Source: Achromobacter pestifer
GTDB lineage: Bacteria; Pseudomonadota; Gammaproteobacteria; Burkholderiales; Burkholderiaceae_B
NCBI RefSeq assembly: GCF_013267355.1
Contig: NZ_CP053985.1
Coordinates: forward strand, 5,084,001 to 5,148,000
Direction: 5' to 3'
DNA length: 64,000 nucleotides
The translations under genes and the position numbers were made by a program. The first letter of the stretch is position 1. Each line of letters begins with the position of its first letter. Below, piece by piece: positions 1 to 8,213 of the stretch. The notes beneath the pieces were generated by a model. That model had not been told where the DNA came from and did no database searches. It was given only the letters and a program-made list of their open reading frames with translations.

Positions 1-57
1 TCGCGGCCGTGTCCGCCGGGCGGGGCCGGGCGCGCCGCCCGTATCGAGAGGTGAATC

Positions 58-1326
58 ATGCACACGCCCGACTGGGTGGCCCAGGGCCAGCCCCATATCT
101 GGCTACCCTATGCCCAAATGAAGACGGCGACGCCGCCGCTGCCCGTGGTGCGCAGCCACGGCAGTCGGCTCGAACTGGCCGACGGCCGCAGCCTGATCGA
201 CGGGGTGGCGTCCTGGTGGACGGCCTGCCACGGTTACAACCATCCGCACATCGCCCAGGCGGTCCGCGCGCAGCTGGACGCCATGCCGCACGTCATGTTC
301 GGCGGGCTGACCCATGAGCCGGCGCTGAACCTGGCGCGCCGCCTGGCCGCCATGCTGGGGCCGGGACTGGACCGCGTCTTCTATACGGATTCCGGCTCGG
401 TGGCGGTGGAAGTCGCCATGAAGATGGCGCTGCAGTTCTGGTTGAACCAGGGCGAGCGGGGCCGCAGCCGTTTCCTGGCGTTCCGCGGCGGCTATCACGG
501 CGACACCTTTGGCACCATGGCGGTCTGCGATCCGGACGAGGGCATGCACAGTCTGTACCGGGGCATGCTGGCCGAGCACGACATCGTCGATCTGCCGCGC
601 AGCGAGGCGGAGCTGGCCGCGCTGGAGGCGCACCTGGAAGCCCATGGCTCGCGGCTGGCTGGCATCCTGGTCGAGCCGCTGGTGCAGGGCGCGGGAGGCA
701 TGCTGCTGCACGACCCGGAAGTGCTGCGGCGCCTGCGCCGCCTGGCCGACCGGCACGGCCTGCTGCTGATATTCGACGAGATCTTCACCGGCTTCGGGCG
801 CACGGGCACGATGTTCGCGTTCGAGCAGGCCGGCATCCGCCCCGACATCGTGACCCTGTCCAAGGCGCTGACCGGCGGCACCTTGCCGCTGGCCGCCACG
901 GTGGCCAGCAGCAAGGTGTTCGAGGCCTTCTGGTCCGACGATCCCTCGCACGCGCTGATGCACGGCCCCACCTTCATGGGCAACGCGCTGGCCTGCGCCG
1001 CGGCCAACGCCTCGCTGGATCTCTTCGAGACCGAACCGCGGCTGGCGCAGGCGCAAGCGATCTCCGCGGCCCTGGCCGTGGGCCTGGAGCCGTGCCGCGA
1101 GCTGCCCTGGGTGCGCGACGTGCGCGTGCTGGGCGCGATCGGCGTGGTTGAGCTGGATGGCATCGCCGACCGCGAGGGACTGAAGCGGCGCTTGGTCGAG
1201 GCCGGCGTCTGGGTGCGGCCGTTCGGCAACGTGGTCTACCTGACCCCGGCGCTGACCATCGCCGAGGACGAACTGGCCAGCCTGATGCGGGCGGTGGTGG
1301 ACGTGCTGCGCCGTCAGCGGCCCTGA
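58..1326 (+). CDS. bioA: Adenosylmethionine-8-amino-7-oxononanoate aminotransferase
   Basis: This PLP enzyme of biotin synthesis transfers the amino group of S-adenosylmethionine to 8-amino-7-oxononanoate, giving 7,8-diaminopelargonate in the cytosol. The 422-residue length fits the family. Visible landmarks are WLPYAQM with Tyr18, SWW near 52-54, GGYHGD with Tyr146, the cofactor Asp240 in FDEIFTGFGR and the Schiff-base Lys269 in LSKALTGG. The ATG at 58 follows a GAGAGG ribosome site. The first 57 bases hold no complete gene and may be the tail of an upstream one. No other bio gene follows, so the rest of the pathway must lie upstream or elsewhere. Confidence 0.95.
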   Translation: MHTPDWVAQGQPHIWLPYAQMKTATPPLPVVRSHGSRLELADGRSLIDGVASWWTACHGYNHPHIAQAVRAQLDAMPHVMFGGLTHEPALNLARRLAAMLGPGLDRVFYTDSGSVAVEVAMKMALQFWLNQGERGRSRFLAFRGGYHGDTFGTMAVCDPDEGMHSLYRGMLAEHDIVDLPRSEAELAALEAHLEAHGSRLAGILVEPLVQGAGGMLLHDPEVLRRLRRLADRHGLLLIFDEIFTGFGRTGTMFAFEQAGIRPDIVTLSKALTGGTLPLAATVASSKVFEAFWSDDPSHALMHGPTFMGNALACAAANASLDLFETEPRLAQAQAISAALAVGLEPCRELPWVRDVRVLGAIGVVELDGIADREGLKRRLVEAGVWVRPFGNVVYLTPALTIAEDELASLMRAVVDVLRRQRP

Positions 1327-1400
1327 GTCTCGCGTCCGTGGGCCGGCCCCCTCAGCGGGTGCGGCTGAGCCCGCCCACGTTGCCGGGGCAAACCCGCCGG

Positions 1401-1428
1401 AGCCGCCTTGATCCAGATCAAGGCGGCT
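1401..1428. terminator. 12-bp perfect inverted repeat enclosing the FNR box
   Basis: Arms 1401-1412 and 1417-1428 are perfect reverse complements around a CCAG loop, and the FNR site is the centre of the stem. It lies 75 bases after the bioA stop and is followed by only a short T-rich stretch (TTTG). It could serve as a weak terminator for bioA as well as the FNR target. The terminator role is inference. Confidence 0.45.
1408..1421 (+). promoter_or_regulatory. FNR box (TTGATCCAGATCAA) with class II spacing
   Basis: The 14-mer matches the FNR/Anr consensus TTGAT-N4-ATCAA perfectly. Its centre, 1414.5, is 41.5 bases from position 1456. A candidate -10 hexamer TAACAT lies at 1444-1449. This is the classic class II FNR geometry, so the downstream gene and ccoS should be induced at low oxygen. 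The predicted transcription start coincides with the A of the ATG. Confidence 0.85.
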
Positions 1429-1455
1429 TTGTAACGCGCTGAGTAACATCGGCGC

Positions 1456-2430
1456 ATGCGAGCAAAATCGATCTTCGCCGTCCCGGCCGGCCTGTCCGCC
1501 GCCGACCGCCAGCAGCGCCGCCATGCGCTGGTGCGCCTGTCGCTGGCGTGGCTGGCGATGATGCAGGTGATGATGTTCGCCTGGCCCGGCTACCTGCGGC
1601 ATGAAAGCATGCCCGCCGATGCGTTGGAAACGCTGGACTGGGCCATCGTATTGATGAATTGGGCCAGCTTTGCGCTGACCGTGCCGGTGGTGGTGTATTC
1701 GGCCTGGCCGATCTGGCGCCACGCGGGCGACAATCTGCGCCACGGGCGCGCCGGCATGGACGTGCCGGTGGCCCTGGGCATCGTCGCCGCCTTCATCCCC
1801 AGCGTCCACGCCACCTACACGGGGCGGGGCGAGGTGTATTTCGATTCGGTCACGATGTTCGTGGCCTTCCTGCTGACCGCGCGCTATCTGGAGCTATGCG
1901 CCCGCCAGTCCTTTGGCGGCGCGGCGGGCGGATTGCGCCATGAGCGCGTGGAGGCGCAGCGCCTGGAGCTGGGCGCGCGCGCCGACCGGCTGGCCTCGCG
2001 CTTCGTCATGGCCCAAGTCGCGCTGGCGCTGGCCGCCGCGGCCGCCTGGGCCTATATCGATCCGGCGCACAGCATCCCGGTGATGGTGGCGCTGCTGGTG
2101 ATGAGCTGCCCCTGTGCCATGTCGATGGCGGTGCCCACCGCCATGGCCTCCGCCCATTCGGCGCTGGCGGCCCATCCCCACATGCCAGACGCGGCCTTGG
2201 ACGAGCTGCTGGGCGAGGCGCGGCGTCGCGCGCGCCAGAACCTGTACGGCTCGCTCATCTGGCATCTGCTGATGACGCCCCTGGCGCTGGTCGGCTGGGT
2301 CACGCCGTGGCTGGCCGCGATCACCATGCTGGTGTCCTCGCTGGCGGTCGCCTACAACTCGTGGCGCCTGTGCCGCCGCGATTGGTCCGGCGGCCTGGCT
2401 CCCGCCGCCGCGCTGGAAGCGGCGCAATGA
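1456..2430 (+). CDS. CcoI-like P1B-ATPase relative lacking A, P and N domains
   Basis: The 324 residues look like the membrane part of CcoI, the copper-exporting ATPase that supplies cbb3 oxidase. Hydrophobic segments lie near 27-45, 62-85, 102-120, 127-146, 180-200, 206-226 and across 265-302. The ion-site motif SCPC is at 217-220 and is followed by the usual MxxAxPTA-type stretch. The actuator domain (TGE), expected between about 147 and 176, and the phosphorylation and nucleotide domains (DKTGT, HP, GDGxND), expected between about 235 and 258, are absent. The N-terminal metal-binding domain is also absent. The frame is open and overlaps ccoS by ATGA. No Shine-Dalgarno precedes the ATG. It cannot hydrolyse ATP as drawn. 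It could be a remnant, a scaffold or a passive copper-binding factor. Confidence 0.75.
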   Translation: MRAKSIFAVPAGLSAADRQQRRHALVRLSLAWLAMMQVMMFAWPGYLRHESMPADALETLDWAIVLMNWASFALTVPVVVYSAWPIWRHAGDNLRHGRAGMDVPVALGIVAAFIPSVHATYTGRGEVYFDSVTMFVAFLLTARYLELCARQSFGGAAGGLRHERVEAQRLELGARADRLASRFVMAQVALALAAAAAWAYIDPAHSIPVMVALLVMSCPCAMSMAVPTAMASAHSALAAHPHMPDAALDELLGEARRRARQNLYGSLIWHLLMTPLALVGWVTPWLAAITMLVSSLAVAYNSWRLCRRDWSGGLAPAAALEAAQ

Positions 2431-2588
2431 CCATTCTCTACCTGCTCCTGCCCCTGTCCTTGCTGTTCGTGCTGGTCATCGGCGTGTCGCTGTGGTGGGC
2501 CGTCTTCAACGGCCAGTACGACGACACCGACGACGCCGGCCGCGCCATCCTGCTCGACGACGACAGCGGACCCGCCAGCCGCGGCTGA
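2427..2588 (+). CDS. ccoS: cbb3 oxidase maturation protein CcoS
   Basis: A 53-residue protein with one N-terminal membrane segment (about 3-27, LLLPLSLLFVLVIGVSLWW), followed by the FNGQYDD(T)DDAGRAIL block typical of CcoS. CcoS is needed for cofactor insertion into cbb3 oxidase. The start codon overlaps the stop of the preceding ATPase relative (ATGA at 2427), the usual ccoI-ccoS coupling, which supports the identity of both. Confidence 0.9.
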   Translation: MTILYLLLPLSLLFVLVIGVSLWWAVFNGQYDDTDDAGRAILLDDDSGPASRG

Positions 2589-2657
2589 ACGGCGCGCTTG
2601 ATTTCGCGCGTGGACCCGTTGCGCCGGCGCTGCGTTCCCCAGCGTGTAACCAGATGC

Positions 2658-2671
2658 TTGATCCAGATCAA
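2658..2671 (+). promoter_or_regulatory. FNR box upstream of ccoN
   Basis: A second copy of the same 14-mer, TTGATCCAGATCAA. With centre 2664.5 a class II start would fall near 2706, with a weak -10 (CATCAT) at 2694-2699, giving a leader of about 32 bases before the ccoN ATG. This predicts induction of ccoNOQP under low oxygen, as known for cbb3 operons. Confidence 0.88.
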
Positions 2672-2737
2672 CGCTGCCTTGAGTGACTAGTCCCATCATT
2701 GCAGCCTGGAGCTATCTGTAACTTTAGGGGAAGGGCG

Positions 2738-4225
2738 ATGAACGATTGCGCCGCAATCGCAAGCAAGGCCGACACCTTCAACTACAAGATCGTGAGGCAA
2801 TTTGCGCTCATGACGGTAGTGTGGGGCATCGTCGGCATGGCTGTGGGCGTTTTTCTGGCTGCGCAGCTTATCTGGCCGCAGCTGAACTTTGATACCGCAT
2901 GGCTGAGCTACGGCCGCCTGCGTCCGCTGCACACCAACGCGGTGATCTTCGCCTTCGGCGGCAGCGCGTTGTTCACGACGTCGTACTACGTGGTCCAGCG
3001 CACCTGTCAGGCGCGCCTGTTCTGCGGCCCGCTGGCCGCGTTCACGTTCTGGGGCTGGCAGATCGTCATCGTCGCCGCCGCCATCACCTTGCCCATGGGC
3101 TTCACCAGCAGCAAGGAATACGCCGAACTCGAATGGCCCATCGACATCCTGATCACCCTGGTCTGGGTGGCTTATGCCATCGTGTTCTTCGGCACCATCA
3201 TCAAGCGCCGGTCCAAGCACATCTACGTGGCCAACTGGTTCTTCGGCTCGTACATCCTGACCATCGCCATCCTGCACATCTTCAACAACATCGAAATGCC
3301 GGTGTCGATGTGGAAGTCCTATTCCGCCTACTCCGGCGTGCAGGACGCCATGGTGCAATGGTGGTACGGCCATAACGCCGTGGGCTTTTTCCTGACCACC
3401 AGCTTCCTGGGCATGATGTATTACTTCGTGCCCAAGCAGGCCGGCCGCCCCATCTATTCCTACCGCCTGTCCATCGTCCACTTCTGGGCGCTGGCCTTCA
3501 CGTACATGTGGGCGGGCCCGCACCACCTGCTGTACACCTCGCTGCCCGACTGGACCCAGTCGCTGGGCATGACGTTCTCGCTGATCCTGCTGGCGCCGTC
3601 CTGGGGCGGCATGATCAACGGCATCATGACCCTGCAGGGCGCCTGGTACAAGCTGCGCACCGATCCGATCCTGAAATTCATGGTGACGGCGCTGTCGTTC
3701 TACGGCATGTCGACCTTCGAAGGTTCGATGATGTCGATCCGCACGGTCAACGCGCTGTCGCACTACACGGACTGGACCATCGGCCACGTGCACTCGGGCG
3801 CGTTGGGCTGGGTCGCCATGATCTCCTTCGGCTCGCTCTACTACCTGATCCCGCGCCTGTACGGCCGCGAGAAGATGTACAGCGTCAAGGCCATCGAACT
3901 GCACTTCTGGATCGCCACCATCGGCGTGGTGCTGTACATCGCCGCCATGTGGATCGCCGGCGTGCAGCAGGGCCTGATGTGGCGCGACACCGCCAGCGAC
4001 GGCACCCTGGTCTACAGCTTCGTGGAAGAACTGAAGACGCGCGTGCCGTACTACCTGATCCGTTTGCTGGGTGGCACCTTGTTCCTGTCGGGTGTGTTCG
4101 TCATGGCCTGGAACGTGTGGATGACGGTGCGCGGCGCGCAGCCGGTCAACCCCGCCATTCCGCAAGACGATCCCCATGCCGCACGCCAGCCGGTCCCCGC
4201 GACCGCCGTGCCGGCCACTGTTTGA
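2738..4225 (+). CDS. ccoN: Cytochrome c oxidase, cbb3-type, subunit I
   Basis: Catalytic subunit of the high-affinity cbb3 terminal oxidase in the inner membrane, carrying haem b and the haem b3/CuB centre. The 495-residue product has about twelve membrane segments. Conserved histidines are seen in [41 protein letters not shown] and [12 protein letters not shown] take the ATG at 2738, preceded by AGGGGAAGG. A longer reading would begin at a TTG at 2699, upstream of the predicted transcript start. ccoO follows after 10 bases. Confidence 0.96.
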   Translation: MNDCAAIASKADTFNYKIVRQFALMTVVWGIVGMAVGVFLAAQLIWPQLNFDTAWLSYGRLRPLHTNAVIFAFGGSALFTTSYYVVQRTCQARLFCGPLAAFTFWGWQIVIVAAAITLPMGFTSSKEYAELEWPIDILITLVWVAYAIVFFGTIIKRRSKHIYVANWFFGSYILTIAILHIFNNIEMPVSMWKSYSAYSGVQDAMVQWWYGHNAVGFFLTTSFLGMMYYFVPKQAGRPIYSYRLSIVHFWALAFTYMWAGPHHLLYTSLPDWTQSLGMTFSLILLAPSWGGMINGIMTLQGAWYKLRTDPILKFMVTALSFYGMSTFEGSMMSIRTVNALSHYTDWTIGHVHSGALGWVAMISFGSLYYLIPRLYGREKMYSVKAIELHFWIATIGVVLYIAAMWIAGVQQGLMWRDTASDGTLVYSFVEELKTRVPYYLIRLLGGTLFLSGVFVMAWNVWMTVRGAQPVNPAIPQDDPHAARQPVPATAVPATV

Positions 4226-4235
4226 CGAGGACATC

Positions 4236-4967
4236 ATGGCCAACAAGAAATCTGGTTTCTTTTCCCACCAGACGCTCGAGAAGAACATCGGCTGGATGAT
4301 CATCGCCAGCATCCTGGTGGTGTCCTTCGCGGGCCTGGTCCAGATCGTGCCGCTGTTCTTCCAGCACAGCACGACCCAGCCCGTCGCAGGCGTCGAACCC
4401 TACAGCGCGCTGCGCCTGATGGGCCGCGACGTCTACATCCGCGAAGGCTGCGTCGGCTGCCACTCGCAGCAGGTGCGGGTGCTGGCCGCGGAAGTGCAGC
4501 GCTACGGCTCGTACTCGATCGCCGCGGAATCGGTGTTCGACCATCCGTTCCTGTGGGGCTCCAAGCGCACCGGTCCCGACCTGGCGCGCGTGGGCGAGCG
4601 CTACTCCGACGACTGGCACCGCATCCACCTGCGCGACCCGCGCAAGGTGGTGCCGGAGTCCAACATGCCCGCCTATCCCTGGCTGGAAAAGACGGTCATC
4701 ACCGGCGAGAACGTGAGCGACCGCATGCGCGCCCTGCGCAAGCTGGGCGTGCCCTACTCGGACGAGGAAATCGCCGGGGCGCCCAAAGCCATCGAAGGCA
4801 AGACCGAGGAAGACGCGCTGGTCGCCTACCTGCAAGGGCTGGGCGTGGGTGTGCGCAAGGCCAAGCAGGCCGAGCAGGCCAAAAAGGCGGAAGAGGCCAA
4901 GAAGGCCGTCCAATCCGCCACTCAACCGGCCGCACAATCCGCCGCGCCCGCGGCGGCGGGAGGCTGA
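4236..4967 (+). CDS. ccoO: Cytochrome c oxidase, cbb3-type, subunit II
   Basis: Membrane-anchored monohaem cytochrome c of cbb3 oxidase that passes electrons to CcoN. A single membrane anchor spans about 18-42. The haem c motif CVGCH is at Cys72-Cys75-His76, with the axial-Met region near SNMPAYPWL. The 243-residue product ends in a Lys/Ala/Gln-rich extension from about residue 208, which is not part of the usual fold. Translation starts at the ATG at 4236, 10 bases after ccoN, and ccoQ begins two bases after its stop. Confidence 0.95.
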   Translation: MANKKSGFFSHQTLEKNIGWMIIASILVVSFAGLVQIVPLFFQHSTTQPVAGVEPYSALRLMGRDVYIREGCVGCHSQQVRVLAAEVQRYGSYSIAAESVFDHPFLWGSKRTGPDLARVGERYSDDWHRIHLRDPRKVVPESNMPAYPWLEKTVITGENVSDRMRALRKLGVPYSDEEIAGAPKAIEGKTEEDALVAYLQGLGVGVRKAKQAEQAKKAEEAKKAVQSATQPAAQSAAPAAAGG

Positions 4968-4969
4968 TC

Positions 4970-5146
4970 ATGCTGGGCTACCTGAGCGCGATCGTCACCG
5001 CCGTCTCGATGGCAACTTTTTTCGGCATTGTCTGGTGGGCCTGCTCGCGCGGCCGCCAGAGCGCCAACCGCGAATCGGCCATGCTGCCGTTCGCACTGCC
5101 CGATGAGTTCGGGCAGGGACAACAAGATGGAGCGAATCGGTCATGA
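4970..5146 (+). CDS. ccoQ: cbb3 oxidase small subunit CcoQ
   Basis: A 58-residue protein with one membrane helix (about 3-25) and a polar tail. Its place between ccoO and ccoP and its size identify it as CcoQ, which stabilises the CcoNO-CcoP complex. Its end overlaps the ccoP start by four bases (ATGA at 5143), implying translational coupling. Confidence 0.9.
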   Translation: MLGYLSAIVTAVSMATFFGIVWWACSRGRQSANRESAMLPFALPDEFGQGQQDGANRS

Positions 5147-6123
5147 GCGATTTCGTTAATGGCTTCTGGGGATATTTCATCTCTATCGTCGCCGTGGGCG
5201 GCGTGGTCTGGTGCGTGTGGCTGCTGTACACGCAGCGCCGCTGGCTCAGCACCAAGCCGGCCAATGGCAAGGTCGAGGACACGGGCCACGTCTGGGACGG
5301 CGACCTGACCGAACTGAACAACCCGGTGCCGGGCTGGTGGACCTGGATGTACCTGCTGGCTTGCGCTTTCGCGCTGGGCTACCTGTTCTTCATGCCGGGC
5401 CTGGGCGAATTCAAGGGCCAGCTGGGCTACAGCAGCACCGAGGAAGTCGCCAAGCAGCAGGCCAAGATGGCCGAGGCCGTGCGGCCGATCTACGCGCGCT
5501 TCGAAACCATGGACATTCCGCAGATCGCCCAGGATCCGGGCGCCCGCGAAATCGGCCAGCGCCTGTTCCTGAACACCTGCGCGCAATGCCATGGCTCGGA
5601 CGCCAAGGGCGGCCCCAGCTTCCCCAACCTGGCTGATGGCGACTGGCTGCACGGCGGTTCGCCCGAAGCCATCACCCAGACCATCACGCAAGGGCGCGTT
5701 GGCGTGATGCCGCCCTGGAAGGCCGCGATCGACGCCAAGACCGCGGGCGACATCGCGCAATACGTGCGTTCGCTGTCGGGCCTGACGGCCGATCCGGTGC
5801 GCGTGTTCCGCGGCAAGCGCGAGTTCGCCAACTACTGCGTGGCCTGTCACGGTGTCGACGGCAAGGGCAACCAGGCGCTGGGCGCGCCCAACCTGACGGA
5901 CGACGTCTGGCTCTACGGCAGCTCGGAGGCCACCATCGTCAAGACCATTCTTGACGGCCGCGACAACCGCATGCCGGCGCATGGCGACATCCTGACGCCC
6001 GAGCAGATCAAGATCCTGACGGCATGGGTCTGGGGCCTGTCGAACAAGCCGGAAACGACGGCGAGCGCCGCGCCGGTGAGCACCGCGCCGGCAAGCGCCG
6101 CGCCGGCAACGGCGACGAAGTAA
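5143..6123 (+). CDS. ccoP: Cytochrome c oxidase, cbb3-type, subunit III (dihaem)
   Basis: Dihaem cytochrome c subunit that receives electrons from soluble cytochromes. Two N-terminal membrane segments (about 8-29 and 65-84) frame the FixP-N-type region with TGHVWDGDL and NNPVPGWW. Haem motifs are CAQCH at 146-150 and CVACH at 232-236. The 326-residue product ends in an Ala/Thr/Pro-rich tail of about 25 residues. It is the last gene of ccoNOQP and is separated from ccoG by 75 bases containing a strong hairpin. Confidence 0.96.
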   Translation: MSDFVNGFWGYFISIVAVGGVVWCVWLLYTQRRWLSTKPANGKVEDTGHVWDGDLTELNNPVPGWWTWMYLLACAFALGYLFFMPGLGEFKGQLGYSSTEEVAKQQAKMAEAVRPIYARFETMDIPQIAQDPGAREIGQRLFLNTCAQCHGSDAKGGPSFPNLADGDWLHGGSPEAITQTITQGRVGVMPPWKAAIDAKTAGDIAQYVRSLSGLTADPVRVFRGKREFANYCVACHGVDGKGNQALGAPNLTDDVWLYGSSEATIVKTILDGRDNRMPAHGDILTPEQIKILTAWVWGLSNKPETTASAAPVSTAPASAAPATATK

Positions 6124-6140
6124 AGCATTGCAGAGCTTGG

Positions 6141-6169
6141 ATGGGGGCCGCGCCTGGCGTGGCCCCCAT
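6141..6169 (+). terminator. Hairpin between ccoP and ccoG
   Basis: ATGGGGGCC (6141-6149) pairs perfectly with GGCCCCCAT (6161-6169) around an 11-base loop. No T-tract follows, so it is more likely an mRNA-stabilising or partial-termination element that sets the ccoNOQP to ccoGH ratio than a full terminator. Confidence 0.5.
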
Positions 6170-6198
6170 ATCACTGGACATACAGCAGGGAGCAGCAA

Positions 6199-7689
6199 AT
6201 GGAAGATGGGTCAGCCGCAAGGGTCGGCAATTCGCCTGACGGTGACCCGCCGCCCTGGCGGCCGCACGTGAGGCCTCCGCGCCCCGGGACGGAAACCCTG
6301 GAGCAGACGCTGGCGGGCGTGCGCAGCAAGATCTACCCGCGGTCCGTCAGCGGCATCTTCGCCCGCTGGCGCATCGCGTTCGTCTTTCTGACCCAGCTGG
6401 TTTTCTACGGCCTGCCGTGGCTGCAATGGAACGGCCGCCAGGCCGTGCTGTTCGACCTGGGCGCGCGCAAGTTCTATCTCTTCGGCCTGGTGCTGTGGCC
6501 GCAGGACGTGGTCTACCTGGCGGTGCTGCTGGTGATTTCGGCGCTGGCGCTGTTCCTGTTCACCGCGGTGGCGGGGCGGCTGTTCTGCGGCTATGCCTGT
6601 CCGCAGACCGTCTACACCGAAATCTTCATGTGGATCGAGCGCAAGGTTGAAGGCGACCGCGTCGCGCGCATCCGCCTGGACGAATCGCCCTGGACCTGGC
6701 GCAAGGCGCGCCTGAAGCTCACCAAGCATTTCCTGTGGATCGCGCTGGCCTGGTGGACGGGTTCCACCTTCATCGGCTATTTCGCGCCCATCCGCGAACT
6801 GGGCCATGAGCTGTTCGCGCTGCAACTCGGCCCCTGGCAGTGGTTCTGGATGCTGTTCTACGGCTTCGCCACCTGGGGCAACGCCGGCTTCATGCGCGAA
6901 TCGGTGTGCAAGTACATGTGCCCTTATGCGCGCTTCCAGAGCGTGATGGTGGACCCCGACACCTTCGTGGTCACCTACGACAAGCGCCGCGGCGATCCGC
7001 GCGGCGGCCGCTCGCGCAAGGTGGACCACAAGGCCGCCGGGCTGGGCGATTGCGTCGATTGCAGCCTGTGCGTGCAGGTCTGTCCGACCGGCATCGACAT
7101 CCGCGACGGCCTGCAGTACATGTGCATCGGCTGCGGCGCCTGTATCGACGCCTGCGAACAGGTCATGGACAAGATGCAGTACGAGCCCGGCCTGATCCGC
7201 TATACCTCGGACCGCGCCATGCAGGACGGGCTGTCCACCAAGAGCGCGCGCTCCCATCTGCTGCGCCCGCGCGTGCTGGTCTACGGCACGCTGATCCTGG
7301 CGCTGGCCATCGCCTTCGTGGTTTCGCTCGCCATCCGCAACCCCTTGCGGGTGGACGTGATCCGCGACCGCGGCGCGCTGGGACGCGAAGTGGCGGGCGG
7401 CATGATCGAAAACGTGTACCGCCTGCAGATCATCAACACGTCCGACCAGCCGATGCGCCTGCAGCTCTCGGCGGACGGCATGCCCGGCCTGCAGGTAATG
7501 ACCGGGCAGCAGGGCTCCGACACGGTCGACGTCGAAGCGGCGGCCAACAAGCTGGTGCCCATGGTCATCCGCGCGCCGGCTGGCGCCGAGCCCGGCGCCC
7601 ATGCCATCACGCTGCGCGCGCGCGGCCAGGACGGCGAGCAGCGTCAGGTCGAGACCGACGAGCCCGCCAGTTTTTACGTACCCGATTGA
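6199..7689 (+). CDS. ccoG: Cytochrome c oxidase accessory protein CcoG (RdxA/FixG), cupric reductase type
   Basis: Polyferredoxin membrane protein of cbb3 assembly. CcoG is described as reducing Cu(II) to Cu(I) before delivery to CcoN. The 496-residue product has membrane segments near 55-75, 95-120, 175-198, 208-225 and 357-378. Cys motifs are CGYACPQTVY, CKYMCPYARFQ and two ferredoxin-type clusters, CxxCxLCVQVCP and CIGCGACIDAC. A periplasmic FixG-C-terminal Ig-like domain covers about 390-496. The ATG at 6199 follows an AGCAGGGAG-type ribosome site. ccoH follows after 20 bases. Confidence 0.95.
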   Translation: MEDGSAARVGNSPDGDPPPWRPHVRPPRPGTETLEQTLAGVRSKIYPRSVSGIFARWRIAFVFLTQLVFYGLPWLQWNGRQAVLFDLGARKFYLFGLVLWPQDVVYLAVLLVISALALFLFTAVAGRLFCGYACPQTVYTEIFMWIERKVEGDRVARIRLDESPWTWRKARLKLTKHFLWIALAWWTGSTFIGYFAPIRELGHELFALQLGPWQWFWMLFYGFATWGNAGFMRESVCKYMCPYARFQSVMVDPDTFVVTYDKRRGDPRGGRSRKVDHKAAGLGDCVDCSLCVQVCPTGIDIRDGLQYMCIGCGACIDACEQVMDKMQYEPGLIRYTSDRAMQDGLSTKSARSHLLRPRVLVYGTLILALAIAFVVSLAIRNPLRVDVIRDRGALGREVAGGMIENVYRLQIINTSDQPMRLQLSADGMPGLQVMTGQQGSDTVDVEAAANKLVPMVIRAPAGAEPGAHAITLRARGQDGEQRQVETDEPASFYVPD

Positions 7690-7709
7690 GCACTGAAGAG
7701 GACACGCCC

Positions 7710-7919
7710 ATGAACCCCTCCCAATCCGCCAAAGCCGCCAAGCCCTGGTACCGCGAACCCTGGCCCTGGATCCTGATGGCCGGCCCGTTCGCGGCCATGA
7801 TAGGCTGCTTCATCACGATCTACTTCGCTTTCACCAACTTCAGCAGTCAGCCGATCCAGGAAGGCGTGGTCAAGCGCGGCCTGGTCATCGAGCAGGTTGC
7901 GCCCAGCGCCAATCCGTAA
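7710..7919 (+). CDS. ccoH: Short FixH/CcoH-like protein
   Basis: A 69-residue protein with PWYREPWPW before a single membrane helix (about 20-42). It matches the N-terminal anchor of FixH/CcoH, which helps assemble cbb3 oxidase. Classical FixH proteins are about 150-170 residues with a periplasmic domain, and here only about 25 residues follow the helix. The assignment rests on the N-terminal motif and on its position directly after ccoG. Confidence 0.7.
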   Translation: MNPSQSAKAAKPWYREPWPWILMAGPFAAMIGCFITIYFAFTNFSSQPIQEGVVKRGLVIEQVAPSANP

Positions 7920-7935
7920 CCGGGGAGTACAACAG

Positions 7936-8172
7936 ATGGGCTTGCGATCATTGATGTGGATCCTGTGGCCGTCCTTCATGGCGGCCGCGGCGGGGAGCGC
8001 GCTGATCTTCGCCTTGATCGATCCCCTGGACGTGGCGATCTTCGGCCACGTCCCGACGGGGCGGACGGGGTTCTATACCGTGTCGTTCTTTGTGCTGTGG
8101 GTGATGGCGGGACTGTCCAGCACGCTGACGGCGTATCTGATGCCCAAGCCGGAGGAAGACGAGGATCTGTAG
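7936..8172 (+). CDS. Small membrane protein, end of ccoGH operon
   Basis: A 78-residue protein with two membrane helices (about 8-28 and 45-68) and an acidic C-terminus (PKPEEDEDL). A GGGGAG ribosome site precedes the ATG at 7936, 16 bases after ccoH, so it belongs to the same transcript. I do not recognise a named family. Its place suggests a role with cbb3 oxidase or its assembly (inference). Confidence 0.7.
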   Translation: MGLRSLMWILWPSFMAAAAGSALIFALIDPLDVAIFGHVPTGRTGFYTVSFFVLWVMAGLSSTLTAYLMPKPEEDEDL

Positions 8173-8194
8173 CCGGGGCGCGGCAGCGCCCCGG
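8173..8194 (+). terminator. GC-rich hairpin after the cco block
   Basis: CCGGGGCGC (8173-8181) pairs with GCGCCCCGG (8186-8194) around GGCA, directly after the stop. No T-run follows. It sits between convergent genes and probably ends or stabilises the cco transcript. Confidence 0.45.
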
Positions 8195-8213
8195 GGGGCC
8201 GTGTGAACAGGCC

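Noticed and set aside
103..1809. Minus-strand frame of 568 codons opposite bioA and the ATPase-like gene
   Set aside because: It is antisense to clear genes and composed of shadow-type low-information sequence. The same applies to 2696-4372, 44847-47027 and 49205-51421.
2699..2737. TTG at 2699 as the ccoN start
   Set aside because: It lies upstream of the transcript start predicted from the FNR box, and the ATG at 2738 has a good Shine-Dalgarno.
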